DNA from: Gallionellaceae bacterium UBA5126
Lineage (GTDB): Bacteria; Pseudomonadota; Gammaproteobacteria; Burkholderiales; Gallionellaceae
Length of the DNA stretch: 25,666 nucleotides
NCBI GenBank assembly: GCA_002414205.1
Contig: DHYQ01000069.1
Span: 14,281-39,946, forward strand
Direction: 5' to 3'
Of the stretch, positions 11,426 through 18,363 are shown piece by piece (position 1 is the stretch's first letter; each line of letters begins with the position of its first letter). A program made the position numbers and the translations under genes. The notes under the pieces were generated by a model. The model saw only the letters and a program-made list of their open reading frames with translations, was not told the DNA's origin and did not search any database.

Positions 11426-13891
11426 ATGTCCACGCCCGCCCAGCGCCCTACGCACAATCTCGCGCATCTGGAGATCCTGTTCAATATGGCAGCCGACTGC
11501 CTGTTGATTCTTGATCCCCAAGGCTACATCGTGGACATCAATGAAACGGGTTGCCTGCAACGTGGCTACCAACGCGAGGAAATGCTTGGACGACACATCA
11601 GCGAGTTTGACCCACCAGAATTCGCACCGTTGGTGCCACAGCGCATGCAACAATTGTTCCAGCAAGGGCAGGGATTATTTCAATCCGCACATATCTGCAA
11701 GGATGGTTCGATACTACCGGTGGAAATCAACGCCCGCTTGATTCTGTTGGATGGCGAACGTTTTGTCTTCAGCGTCATTCGTGACATACGCCAGCAACAA
11801 TCCATGCAGCAGGCCATCCACGCCAGCCAGATGGCGCTGGGGGAACAATTAATCAAACTGCGTGCATTTTTGCAAAACAACCCGCTGGGCATTCACAGCT
11901 ATCAACTGCACGACAACGGGCAACTGGAATTTATCGGTGCAAATGGCGCGGCTGACCGCATCTTGGGGTTTTCACATCAACCCTTGATTGGACTCAGCGT
12001 AGAAAGCGCTTTTCCTGCCCTGCGCAACACCCCGATTCCGGCAGCCTTTCGCCAAGTTGCCAAAGAAGGGGGCAGTTGGGAGGCGGAGCAGTTCAAATAT
12101 GCCGACCATGGCATTGATGGCATCTTTTCCATCCATGCGTTTCAAACCGCACCGGGACAAGTGTCGGTTTTTTTTGATGACGTCACACAGGCTCGTCGGC
12201 AGGAAGAATCCCTACGCCTGGCCGCGACCGTGTTTGAAAATGCCTGCGAGGCCATCATGATTGTGGATGCCCACAATCAAATTTTGACCGTCAATCCCGC
12301 GTTTACCCAGACTACGGGTTATTTACCCGCCGAAGTCATTGGGCAAACGCCCAGCCTACTGAAGTCAGGCCGACAAAGCGCGGCCTTCTACCAGCAAATG
12401 TGGCAAACCTTGTGCGACACGGGCAAATGGCAAGGTGAAATCTGGAACCGCCGCAAAAATGGTGAGATTTTTCCAGAATACCTGTCCATCTACACCCTAT
12501 ACACGCCTAAAGGTGAGATCTTCCGTCGCATTGCCTCCTTTTTAGACATCAGCGATAAAAAAGCGTCGGATGAACTCATCTGGCGCCAAGCCAATTACGA
12601 CAATCTAACGGATTTGCCCAACCGGCAACTACTGTACAGTCGCCTGGAAGAAACCATCACACGCGCCAGCGAGCGTCGCAATGAGTTTTGCCTGTTGATT
12701 ATCGACATTGATCGCTTCCGTGAGGTGAACGACACCTTTGGCCATCAGGCTGGTGACACCCTGCTAATCGCCGTTGGCAAGCGCTTGGCTGAATACGCGC
12801 AAAACGGTGATTGCGCCGCCCGTCTCAGCGGCAATCAATTTGCGTTACTCCTGTCTCACCCGCCCGATCAACCGGATCTGGATACCTTTACCCTGATTTT
12901 GCAAGAACAATTGGCGCACTCGTATGCTTGGGAGGAAACCCATATCTACGCCACCGTCAGCATCGGCGTAGCGGTCTTTCCAAACGATAGCCGCGAGTTG
13001 GCACAGTTGGTGCAGTACGCCGAACAGGCGATGTATACCGCCAAGAATCAGGGCGGGAACCGCACCTGCCACTTCACGGCGGATTTGCAGGCAGCGGTAC
13101 AAGACAAAGCACGTCTGACCACCGAACTGCGTCATGCGGTTGCTCACATGCAGTTTCAAGTGTATTTCCAACCCGTGGTGGAATTGCGGAACGGCCATAT
13201 TCATAAAGCCGAGGCCCTGTTACGCTGGAATCATCCCACCCACGGCATCATCAGCCCGGTATCTTTCATCCCGCTGGCGGAAGACACGGGGCTAATCGTC
13301 GGATTGGGTGAGTGGGTGTTCCAGCAAGCTATTCAGGGACTGCGCCACTGGAAAACGCTATGCGGTGGCCAATTCCAGATCAGCGTCAATAAATCTCCGG
13401 TGCAGTTCCGTAGTGACGATGGTGCACAGATCAGTTGGCCGACTTATCTGGAACAACTGGGCCTGCAAGGGCAGGATCTGGTCATCGAAATTACCGAAGG
13501 GATGCTACTCAACCAGGACGAGCAAACCAGCCAGAAACTGCGCCAATTTCACGATGCCGGCATTCAATTCTCCATAGACGATTTTGGAACAGGCTACTCA
13601 TCGCTGTCCTATCTGAAGCGCCTCAACATCGACTACCTGAAAATCGACCAGTCTTTTGTACGCAATATGTGCAATGACCCCACGGATCTGGCGCTGTGCG
13701 AAGCCATTGTGATGATGGCGCACAAACTGGACTTGAAAGTGATTGCCGAAGGGGTCGAAACTGCTGCCCAGCGCGACTTGCTACGGCAGATTGGCTGTGA
13801 TTATGGCCAGGGTTTCTTTTTCTCCCGCCCCCTGCCACGCGAAAACTTCGAGCAATTGCTGCAACAGCAGGCAGAAAAAACCGCCCAGTGA
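11426..13891 (+). CDS. PAS-PAS-PAS-GGDEF(degenerate)-EAL protein, likely c-di-GMP phosphodiesterase
   Basis: An 821-residue cytoplasmic protein without membrane segments. Three PAS or PAS-like modules occupy about 15-125, 148-255 and 265-380; the third carries W..EIWNRRKNGEIF, similar to redox-type PAS domains. The GGDEF domain keeps its fold (IDIDRFREVNDTFGHQAGD) but the active-site loop reads SGNQF at 468-472, and no RxxD inhibitory site precedes it, so cyclase activity is unlikely. The EAL domain looks complete: EALLRW from E596, EITEG, DDFGTGYSS with D718/D719, and KVIAEGVE. The expected activity is hydrolysis of c-di-GMP to pGpG, with the dead GGDEF possibly serving as a GTP-binding regulator. 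The ATG at 11426 has no strong ribosome-binding site. The stop codon lies within the terminator hairpin of the convergent htpX. Confidence 0.9.
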   Translation: MSTPAQRPTHNLAHLEILFNMAADCLLILDPQGYIVDINETGCLQRGYQREEMLGRHISEFDPPEFAPLVPQRMQQLFQQGQGLFQSAHICKDGSILPVEINARLILLDGERFVFSVIRDIRQQQSMQQAIHASQMALGEQLIKLRAFLQNNPLGIHSYQLHDNGQLEFIGANGAADRILGFSHQPLIGLSVESAFPALRNTPIPAAFRQVAKEGGSWEAEQFKYADHGIDGIFSIHAFQTAPGQVSVFFDDVTQARRQEESLRLAATVFENACEAIMIVDAHNQILTVNPAFTQTTGYLPAEVIGQTPSLLKSGRQSAAFYQQMWQTLCDTGKWQGEIWNRRKNGEIFPEYLSIYTLYTPKGEIFRRIASFLDISDKKASDELIWRQANYDNLTDLPNRQLLYSRLEETITRASERRNEFCLLIIDIDRFREVNDTFGHQAGDTLLIAVGKRLAEYAQNGDCAARLSGNQFALLLSHPPDQPDLDTFTLILQEQLAHSYAWEETHIYATVSIGVAVFPNDSRELAQLVQYAEQAMYTAKNQGGNRTCHFTADLQAAVQDKARLTTELRHAVAHMQFQVYFQPVVELRNGHIHKAEALLRWNHPTHGIISPVSFIPLAEDTGLIVGLGEWVFQQAIQGLRHWKTLCGGQFQISVNKSPVQFRSDDGAQISWPTYLEQLGLQGQDLVIEITEGMLLNQDEQTSQKLRQFHDAGIQFSIDDFGTGYSSLSYLKRLNIDYLKIDQSFVRNMCNDPTDLALCEAIVMMAHKLDLKVIAEGVETAAQRDLLRQIGCDYGQGFFFSRPLPRENFEQLLQQQAEKTAQ

Positions 13892-13898
13892 CGGGCGG
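13875..13898 (-). terminator. Rho-independent terminator of htpX, overlapping the convergent gene's 3' end
   Basis: CCGCCC (13881-13886) and GGGCGG (13893-13898) form the stem. On the minus strand six T (13880-13875) follow. The stem includes the stop codon of the EAL gene, and the T-run corresponds to its Lys codons. Confidence 0.85.
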
Positions 13899-13925
13899 TG
13901 CTTCAAGGCAAGCTACGCGCAACCC

Positions 13926-14810
13926 TCAATAGCGACTTTCGCGCAACGCGGCAATCCGCTCTTCCAGCGGCGGATGCGTCATAAAAATGTCCAGGATCGC
14001 CTTGCCACCCGAAATCCCGGAGGCGGCCATTTCTGCGGGCAAGGCAGATTGCTCGTGATTCATCTGCAAACGTTCCAGCGCCGCAATCATTTTCTGACGC
14101 CCCACCAAACGAGCGCTGCCCGCATCGGCACGGAATTCGCGCTGCCGGGAGAACCAGCTCACGATGGCACTGGCCAACACGCCAAACACAATTTGCGCCA
14201 GGATTTCGGCAATGATACCGCCGATGCCGGGGCCGCGATTTTCCTCATTGTCACCACGCAACAACGAATCCACGAAGTAGCCGACGATTTTGGAAAAGAA
14301 CACCACAAAGGTATTCACCACGCCCTGTATCAGGGTCAGCGTCACCATGTCGCCGTTGGCAATGTGGCTGACTTCATGCGCCAGCACCGCTTCCACTTCG
14401 TCGCGCTGCATGTTGTACAACAGGCCGGTACTCACGGCCACCAGCGCATCATTGCGGTTCCAACCGGTCGCAAACGCATTCACTTCCGGCGAGTCATAGA
14501 TACCCACTTCCGGCATGCCGATGCCCGCTGCACTGGCTTGTGCCTGTATGGTGTTCACCAACCAGCGTTCGGTGGGATCCGCAGGATTTTCAATCAACTG
14601 CACGCCCATGGATTGCTTGGCCATCCATTTCGACATGAACAGCGAAACAAACGAGCCCACAAAACCAATCACGGCGGAAAACACCAGCAACGCGCCCAGA
14701 TTCAGGCCGCCACCGCTGCGATAGTTGCCTACGCCCAGCACACTCAGCACGATGCTGATAACCAGCATCACCGCAATATTAGTCAAAATAAACAAAAAGA
14801 TACGTTTCAT
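13926..14810 (-). CDS. htpX: HtpX membrane zinc metalloprotease (heat-shock)
   Basis: A 294-residue M48-family protease of the inner membrane that degrades misfolded membrane proteins, acting alongside FtsH. Two membrane segments are at the N-terminus (about 4-24 and 36-58). The zinc motif is HEVSH at 145-149, and the third ligand region is SRQREFRADAGSA. MPEVGIYDSPEVNAFATG is typical of HtpX. Length and order match the family. The start at 14810 has AGGAATTGCC just upstream; the frame extends further to 14915, but that would run through the promoter. A near-consensus heat-shock promoter lies at 14844-14871, giving a leader of about 27 nt. The gene ends with its own terminator and is convergent with the EAL gene. 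Confidence 0.96.
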   Translation of the reverse strand: MKRIFLFILTNIAVMLVISIVLSVLGVGNYRSGGGLNLGALLVFSAVIGFVGSFVSLFMSKWMAKQSMGVQLIENPADPTERWLVNTIQAQASAAGIGMPEVGIYDSPEVNAFATGWNRNDALVAVSTGLLYNMQRDEVEAVLAHEVSHIANGDMVTLTLIQGVVNTFVVFFSKIVGYFVDSLLRGDNEENRGPGIGGIIAEILAQIVFGVLASAIVSWFSRQREFRADAGSARLVGRQKMIAALERLQMNHEQSALPAEMAASGISGGKAILDIFMTHPPLEERIAALRESRY

Positions 14811-14843
14811 GGCAATTCCTCGGCTTAGTAAAAGTCGCAGCGT

Positions 14844-14871
14844 AAATGGGGCAAATCGTCCCTTTTTCAAG
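14844..14871 (-). promoter_or_regulatory. Sigma-32 heat-shock promoter of htpX
   Basis: On the minus strand CTTGAAA (14871-14865) is followed by a 13-nt spacer and CCCCATTT (14851-14844). This matches the sigma-32 consensus CTTGAAA-N13/14-CCCCATNT at every defined base, and HtpX is a known heat-shock protein. Confidence 0.85.
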
Positions 14872-14916
14872 GCCACTTTGAATAATCTGCTGCAATTTGG
14901 TTCCCCAGCAGGCATG

Positions 14917-14947
14917 AAAAAACCCGCTGACGTCAGGCCAGCGGGTT
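14917..14947 (-). terminator. Rho-independent terminator of fadL
   Basis: AACCCGCTG (14921-14929) and CAGCGGGTT (14939-14947) pair perfectly with a 9-nt loop. On the minus strand a run of six T (14922-14917) closes the hairpin. It lies 16 nt after the fadL stop. Confidence 0.9.
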
Positions 14948-14963
14948 GCTTGCCAAGCTGCCG

Positions 14964-16232
14964 TTAAAAGTTGTGGCGATACTGCACGCTCAGAATATCG
15001 ACACTGTTGCTGCTATAACCAGACAAGAATCCTTTGCCGAACAGATCTGTATTGATCGTCGGATTTTGGTTGAAAGTCGCATTTTTTACGAACAGATGCG
15101 CGTAGCCAACATCCAGCGCACTGTCCTTGCTCAGGCTGTATTGCCCGCCGACGCTCAACCACGTGCGATCGGCATCAGGAATGCGCACAGTACGATAGGG
15201 ATCGCTGACCGGCGATTGGTCAAACGCCACCCCAACCCGCGCCAGCCATTGTGGGCTGTAGTGATAGGTCGCGCCGGCGGCGATGCGCCAAGTATCGCGC
15301 CAATTTTCCGGGGTCAGGCTGAGTGTGGCGCCATTGGCGCGCAACACGCGCAACTCTTTGAACACACTCCAACCAGTCCAGGTGGCATCCGCCATGATTT
15401 CCCAACGTTCATCCAGTTGATGAAAAACACTGAAGGACAAACTATCCGGCATGCTCACGACCAGACTCACCGCGCCATCTGGCACGGCCAAGGCCAATCC
15501 CGCCGGACGATTGGCAAAGGCAACGCTACCACTCAGGTTGTATTTGATACGGGAACGATACGCCGCGCCCAGACGAGTCTGCGGGCTGGCCTGAAACAAC
15601 AGTCCGAGGTTGTAACCCCAAGCGGCATCACGGCCAGAAACGGTGCTCGTCCCCTCCAGCGCCGGGCCATAGCGAACGGCACTGCTGAGCGTGCCATCCA
15701 CACGCTGATAATTCAGCCCCGCGCCAAGACTCAGACGTTCATTGACCTGATAGGACACAGCAGGGTTGATATTGACGGTTTGCAAGCGCGAAGCCACGGC
15801 CTGAAAACGCCCCATCCAAGTCGGGCTGTAATTGGTTTCCAAGCCGAAGGGGACGTTGATACCCACCCCCACCCGGGTCTGGGCGTTCAACTCACTGGCC
15901 CAGTAAAAATTCGGCGTCATGGCCCATTTCCCGGCATCGCCACCCGGATTGGTGCCCGCAATGGCCAAGCCAGTCGTTGTACCGGCAAAGTTGGTCGAGG
16001 GACGAATCAAATTTGCGGCCACCGTCAGTTGCTGCCCAGACAGCCGCGACATCCCGGCAGGATTAAAAAAAATGGTACTGGCGTCTTCGGCGCTGGCTGC
16101 GCCACCCGCAAAGGCATTTCCAAGGCCACTACCGCTTTGCTCAATCAAGGCAAAGCCGGAGGCCTGTACTTGCCCAACGCCCAAACCCAGCATCGCCAGT
16201 GCCAGCGATAATTTTGTTGCTTGCTGAAGCAT
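14964..16232 (-). CDS. fadL: FadL/OmpP1-family outer-membrane long-chain fatty acid (hydrophobic compound) transporter
   Basis: A 422-residue outer-membrane beta-barrel. A signal peptide is clear: MLQQATKLSLALAMLGLG, then cleavage after VQA. The mature N-terminus SGFALIEQSGSGLGNAFAG is the plug segment typical of FadL. NPAGMSRL and alternating amphipathic strands follow, ending in YRHNF with the terminal aromatic residue expected for barrel assembly. FadL proteins pass long-chain fatty acids or aromatic hydrocarbons across the outer membrane by lateral diffusion; which substrate is used here cannot be read from the sequence. The start at 16232 has AGGGAGA upstream. It is a single-gene unit between two terminators, and no fatty acid degradation genes are nearby. 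Confidence 0.92.
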   Translation of the reverse strand: MLQQATKLSLALAMLGLGVGQVQASGFALIEQSGSGLGNAFAGGAASAEDASTIFFNPAGMSRLSGQQLTVAANLIRPSTNFAGTTTGLAIAGTNPGGDAGKWAMTPNFYWASELNAQTRVGVGINVPFGLETNYSPTWMGRFQAVASRLQTVNINPAVSYQVNERLSLGAGLNYQRVDGTLSSAVRYGPALEGTSTVSGRDAAWGYNLGLLFQASPQTRLGAAYRSRIKYNLSGSVAFANRPAGLALAVPDGAVSLVVSMPDSLSFSVFHQLDERWEIMADATWTGWSVFKELRVLRANGATLSLTPENWRDTWRIAAGATYHYSPQWLARVGVAFDQSPVSDPYRTVRIPDADRTWLSVGGQYSLSKDSALDVGYAHLFVKNATFNQNPTINTDLFGKGFLSGYSSNSVDILSVQYRHNF

Positions 16233-16322
16233 AATGTTTCTCCCTGAAATAATGGTGCATATGAACCACATACGCGCCGTCATTGAAGCATGAAACCCTC
16301 AAAAAATCATCGTGCCGGGCAG

Positions 16323-16350
16323 AAAAAAGCCCGTCACACAGGACGGGCTT
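16323..16350 (-). terminator. Rho-independent terminator of the arnC/formyltransferase operon
   Basis: AAGCCCGTC (16327-16335) and GACGGGCTT (16342-16350) pair perfectly around a 6-nt loop, with six T on the minus strand (16328-16323). It lies 11 nt after the formyltransferase stop. Confidence 0.9.
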
Positions 16351-16361
16351 GCCGCACAGAA

Positions 16362-17270
16362 CTACAGCGAATGAGGCCCGCTACCATACTCCTCGACCAG
16401 TTGTTGCGGTGTCAGCATCACGCCCGCCAATTCCAGATGTACGATGCGCAACAGGCCGCTGCCACAACGTGCATATATCCGGTTGTCCGCAACATACAGC
16501 GCGGGCACCCCACCCTGCCCCGCCACAGGCAAAGTTTGCAGTACCCGCAGCGGCTTCCCCAGCAAAGTACTGGTGGCACCGGGATACGGTGGTGCCACGG
16601 CACGCACCAGATTGTGAATGTCCTGCGCCGATTGCGACCAGTCAATCACGCCGTCTTCGGCCTTGCGCCCACCAAAATAGCCACCCTGGCTCAAGTCCTG
16701 CTTGTGGCGCGGCGCAGTCCCAGCCAACAGCGTGGGCAACACCCCATGCAGCGCCTGCTCTGCTGCCACCGTCACCTTCAGGAACACCTCGTGCGCGGTG
16801 TCATTGGGCAAAATCGGCACCGCTTGCTGCGCCACGATGTCGCCGTTGTCGGGTTTTTCGGTCATGTAATGCAGGGTCGCACCGCTTTCCGTTTCACCTT
16901 TGATAATCGCCCAGTTCACCGGCACGCGACCCCGGTATTTCGGCAACAGCGAGCCGTGCATGTTCAAGGCGCCGCTGGTCGGAATCTCCAGCAACTCGCG
17001 TTTCAGCATCAGGCGGTAATAAAAGGAGAAAAAGAAATCCGGTTGCAGGGCGCGAATCTGCGCCACCACTGCCGGCGTATTGGGATCGTCCGGGGTCATC
17101 ACCGGAATGTCGTGCAATTCGGCCAGCTTTTGCACGCTGTCGAACCAGATGTTTTCATTGGGATTGTCTTGATGTGTCACCACCAAGCGCACGTCCACCC
17201 CCTGTGCCAGCAACACCGACAAACAGCGATAACCGACGTTATGGTAAGCAAAAACGACGGCGCTACTCAT
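16362..17270 (-). CDS. ArnA-N-like sugar-nucleotide formyltransferase (single domain)
   Basis: A 302-residue formyltransferase of the methionyl-tRNA/UDP-amino-sugar family, using N10-formyltetrahydrofolate. The catalytic triad is N103 and H105 in LNMHGSLLPKYRG plus D141 in PDNGDIV, almost the same numbering as the ArnA N-terminal domain (N102/H104/D140). FSFYYRLML and HYMTEKPDNGD also resemble ArnA rather than Fmt. Bifunctional ArnA is about 660 residues with a decarboxylase domain; that half is absent here. The ATG overlaps the stop of the ArnC-like gene by 4 nt, so the two are translationally coupled. The likely role is N-formylation of a UDP-4-amino sugar before transfer to undecaprenyl phosphate. 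The exact sugar is inferred, since no arnB, arnD or arnT is visible. Confidence 0.85.
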   Translation of the reverse strand: MSSAVVFAYHNVGYRCLSVLLAQGVDVRLVVTHQDNPNENIWFDSVQKLAELHDIPVMTPDDPNTPAVVAQIRALQPDFFFSFYYRLMLKRELLEIPTSGALNMHGSLLPKYRGRVPVNWAIIKGETESGATLHYMTEKPDNGDIVAQQAVPILPNDTAHEVFLKVTVAAEQALHGVLPTLLAGTAPRHKQDLSQGGYFGGRKAEDGVIDWSQSAQDIHNLVRAVAPPYPGATSTLLGKPLRVLQTLPVAGQGGVPALYVADNRIYARCGSGLLRIVHLELAGVMLTPQQLVEEYGSGPHSL

Positions 17271-18256
17271 GGCTGCCGCCCAAAACTCGCCAGCGGCATC
17301 GCCGCTTGCCCATGTGCTTGCGTTGATTCCTCCAGCACTGCCGCCACCAGATAGCGCGGACGATGACGCACTTGCTGATAAATCCGCCCGACATATTCTC
17401 CCAACAGCCCAATCCCGAACAGCGCCATGCCAATCAGGAAAAACACCAGTGCAAACAGCGTGAACAGACCTTCCGCTTCCGGCCCGACAATCAAGCGCCG
17501 CAACAGCAAGAAGACGAAAAACAACCCAGAGAACAGCGACACCAGCATGCCCAGCATGGAGAACCATTGCAGCGGCACCACGGAAAAGCCCGTCATCAAA
17601 TCGAAATTCAAGCGGATCAGGCTGTACAGCGAATACTTGGACTCGCCTTCGGCGCGCTCTTCGTGCTCTACCATCACTTCGGACGGCGTGCGGGCAAAGG
17701 TATAGGCCAGCGCCGGAATAAAGGTATTCACCTCCTGACAGCGCACCATGGCATCAATCACATTGCGGTCGTAGGCACGCAACATGCAGCCCTGGTCGGT
17801 AATCTTGATGCGGGTGATGCGCTCGCGCAATTGATTCATCGCCCGCGACGCGATATGCCGCCAAGTGCTGTCATTACGCTGACGCCGAATCGAGCCAACA
17901 TAATCCGAGCCTTCGTCCATCTTGGCCAACAGCTTGCGGATTTCCTCTGGCGGATTCTGCAAATCGGCATCCAGTGTGACGACGCGCTGGCCACGGGTGT
18001 ATTCAAAACCGGCCATGATGGCCATGTGCTGACCAAAATTGCCGTTGAACAATACCACCCGCGTGACGTCAGGCCGACGCTGGAACTGCTCACGCAAAAT
18101 GGCCGCCGAACGATCGCGGCTGCCATCGTTGACGAAGACGATTTCGTAAGTAATACCCAAGGCATCAAGGGCGGGATAAAGACGGGCGAACAAGCTGGCC
18201 AAGCCTTGTTCTTCGTTATAGACCGGGATGACCACGGAAAGGACGGGAGTATTCAT
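17267..18256 (-). CDS. ArnC-like undecaprenyl-phosphate (formamido-sugar) glycosyltransferase
   Basis: A 329-residue family 2 glycosyltransferase with two C-terminal membrane helices. The catalytic domain shows SVVIPVYNEEQGL near the N-terminus, FVNDGSRDRS, the metal-binding TLDADLQNPPEE, ITDQGCMLRAY, and EERAEGESKYSL. The two helices (about 233-260 and 267-290) end in LLGEYVGRIY, as in ArnC and GtrB-type enzymes. The paired formyltransferase makes ArnC, which attaches formamido-arabinose to undecaprenyl phosphate, the best guess; a GtrB- or Dpm1-like role is the alternative. No Shine-Dalgarno sequence is visible. A TAGAAT hexamer at 18265-18270 lies so close to the ATG that the mRNA may be nearly leaderless. 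The gene is divergent from the MHYT gene. Confidence 0.87.
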   Translation of the reverse strand: MNTPVLSVVIPVYNEEQGLASLFARLYPALDALGITYEIVFVNDGSRDRSAAILREQFQRRPDVTRVVLFNGNFGQHMAIMAGFEYTRGQRVVTLDADLQNPPEEIRKLLAKMDEGSDYVGSIRRQRNDSTWRHIASRAMNQLRERITRIKITDQGCMLRAYDRNVIDAMVRCQEVNTFIPALAYTFARTPSEVMVEHEERAEGESKYSLYSLIRLNFDLMTGFSVVPLQWFSMLGMLVSLFSGLFFVFLLLRRLIVGPEAEGLFTLFALVFFLIGMALFGIGLLGEYVGRIYQQVRHRPRYLVAAVLEESTQAHGQAAMPLASFGRQP

Positions 18257-18270
18257 GGGGCGGCATTCTA
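18257..18270 (-). promoter_or_regulatory. Possible -10 element and discriminator of the arnC operon
   Basis: On the minus strand TAGAAT (18270-18265) is followed by GCCGCCCC and then the ATG. TTTCGC lies 18 nt upstream of it as a weak -35. Transcription would begin within a few nt of the start codon. Confidence 0.4.
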
Positions 18271-18328
18271 CCGCAAGCTGGCAGTTGCGCGAAATCCGCA
18301 GCCTTAAGCAAGGTATTGCATTTTAGGT

Positions 18329-18341
18329 TAGGATTGCGCCC
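18329..18341 (+). promoter_or_regulatory. Possible -10 element and discriminator of the MHYT-GGDEF-EAL gene
   Basis: TAGGAT (18329-18334) is followed by TGCGCCC, matching the pattern at other genes here. The -35 region is weak. The leader to the ATG at 18364 would be about 22 nt. Confidence 0.33.
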
Positions 18342-18363
18342 TCGAAAACTTAGCCGCCTCCCC

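Noticed and set aside
13743..14828. 361-residue plus-strand open frame opposite htpX
   Set aside because: It runs through the htpX terminator and opposite the HExxH gene, with no recognisable domain.
14946..16211. 421-residue plus-strand open frame opposite fadL
   Set aside because: It is a mirror of the fadL coding strand, rich in His, Arg and Gln with no domain. FadL on the minus strand has a signal peptide and ribosome-binding site.
16290..17354. 354-residue plus-strand frame opposite the formyltransferase
   Set aside because: It is an antisense shadow with His/Gln-rich composition; the opposite strand has an intact catalytic triad.
17363..18307. 314-residue plus-strand frame opposite the arnC-like gene
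   Set aside because: No domain or ribosome-binding site; the glycosyltransferase on the minus strand explains the openness.
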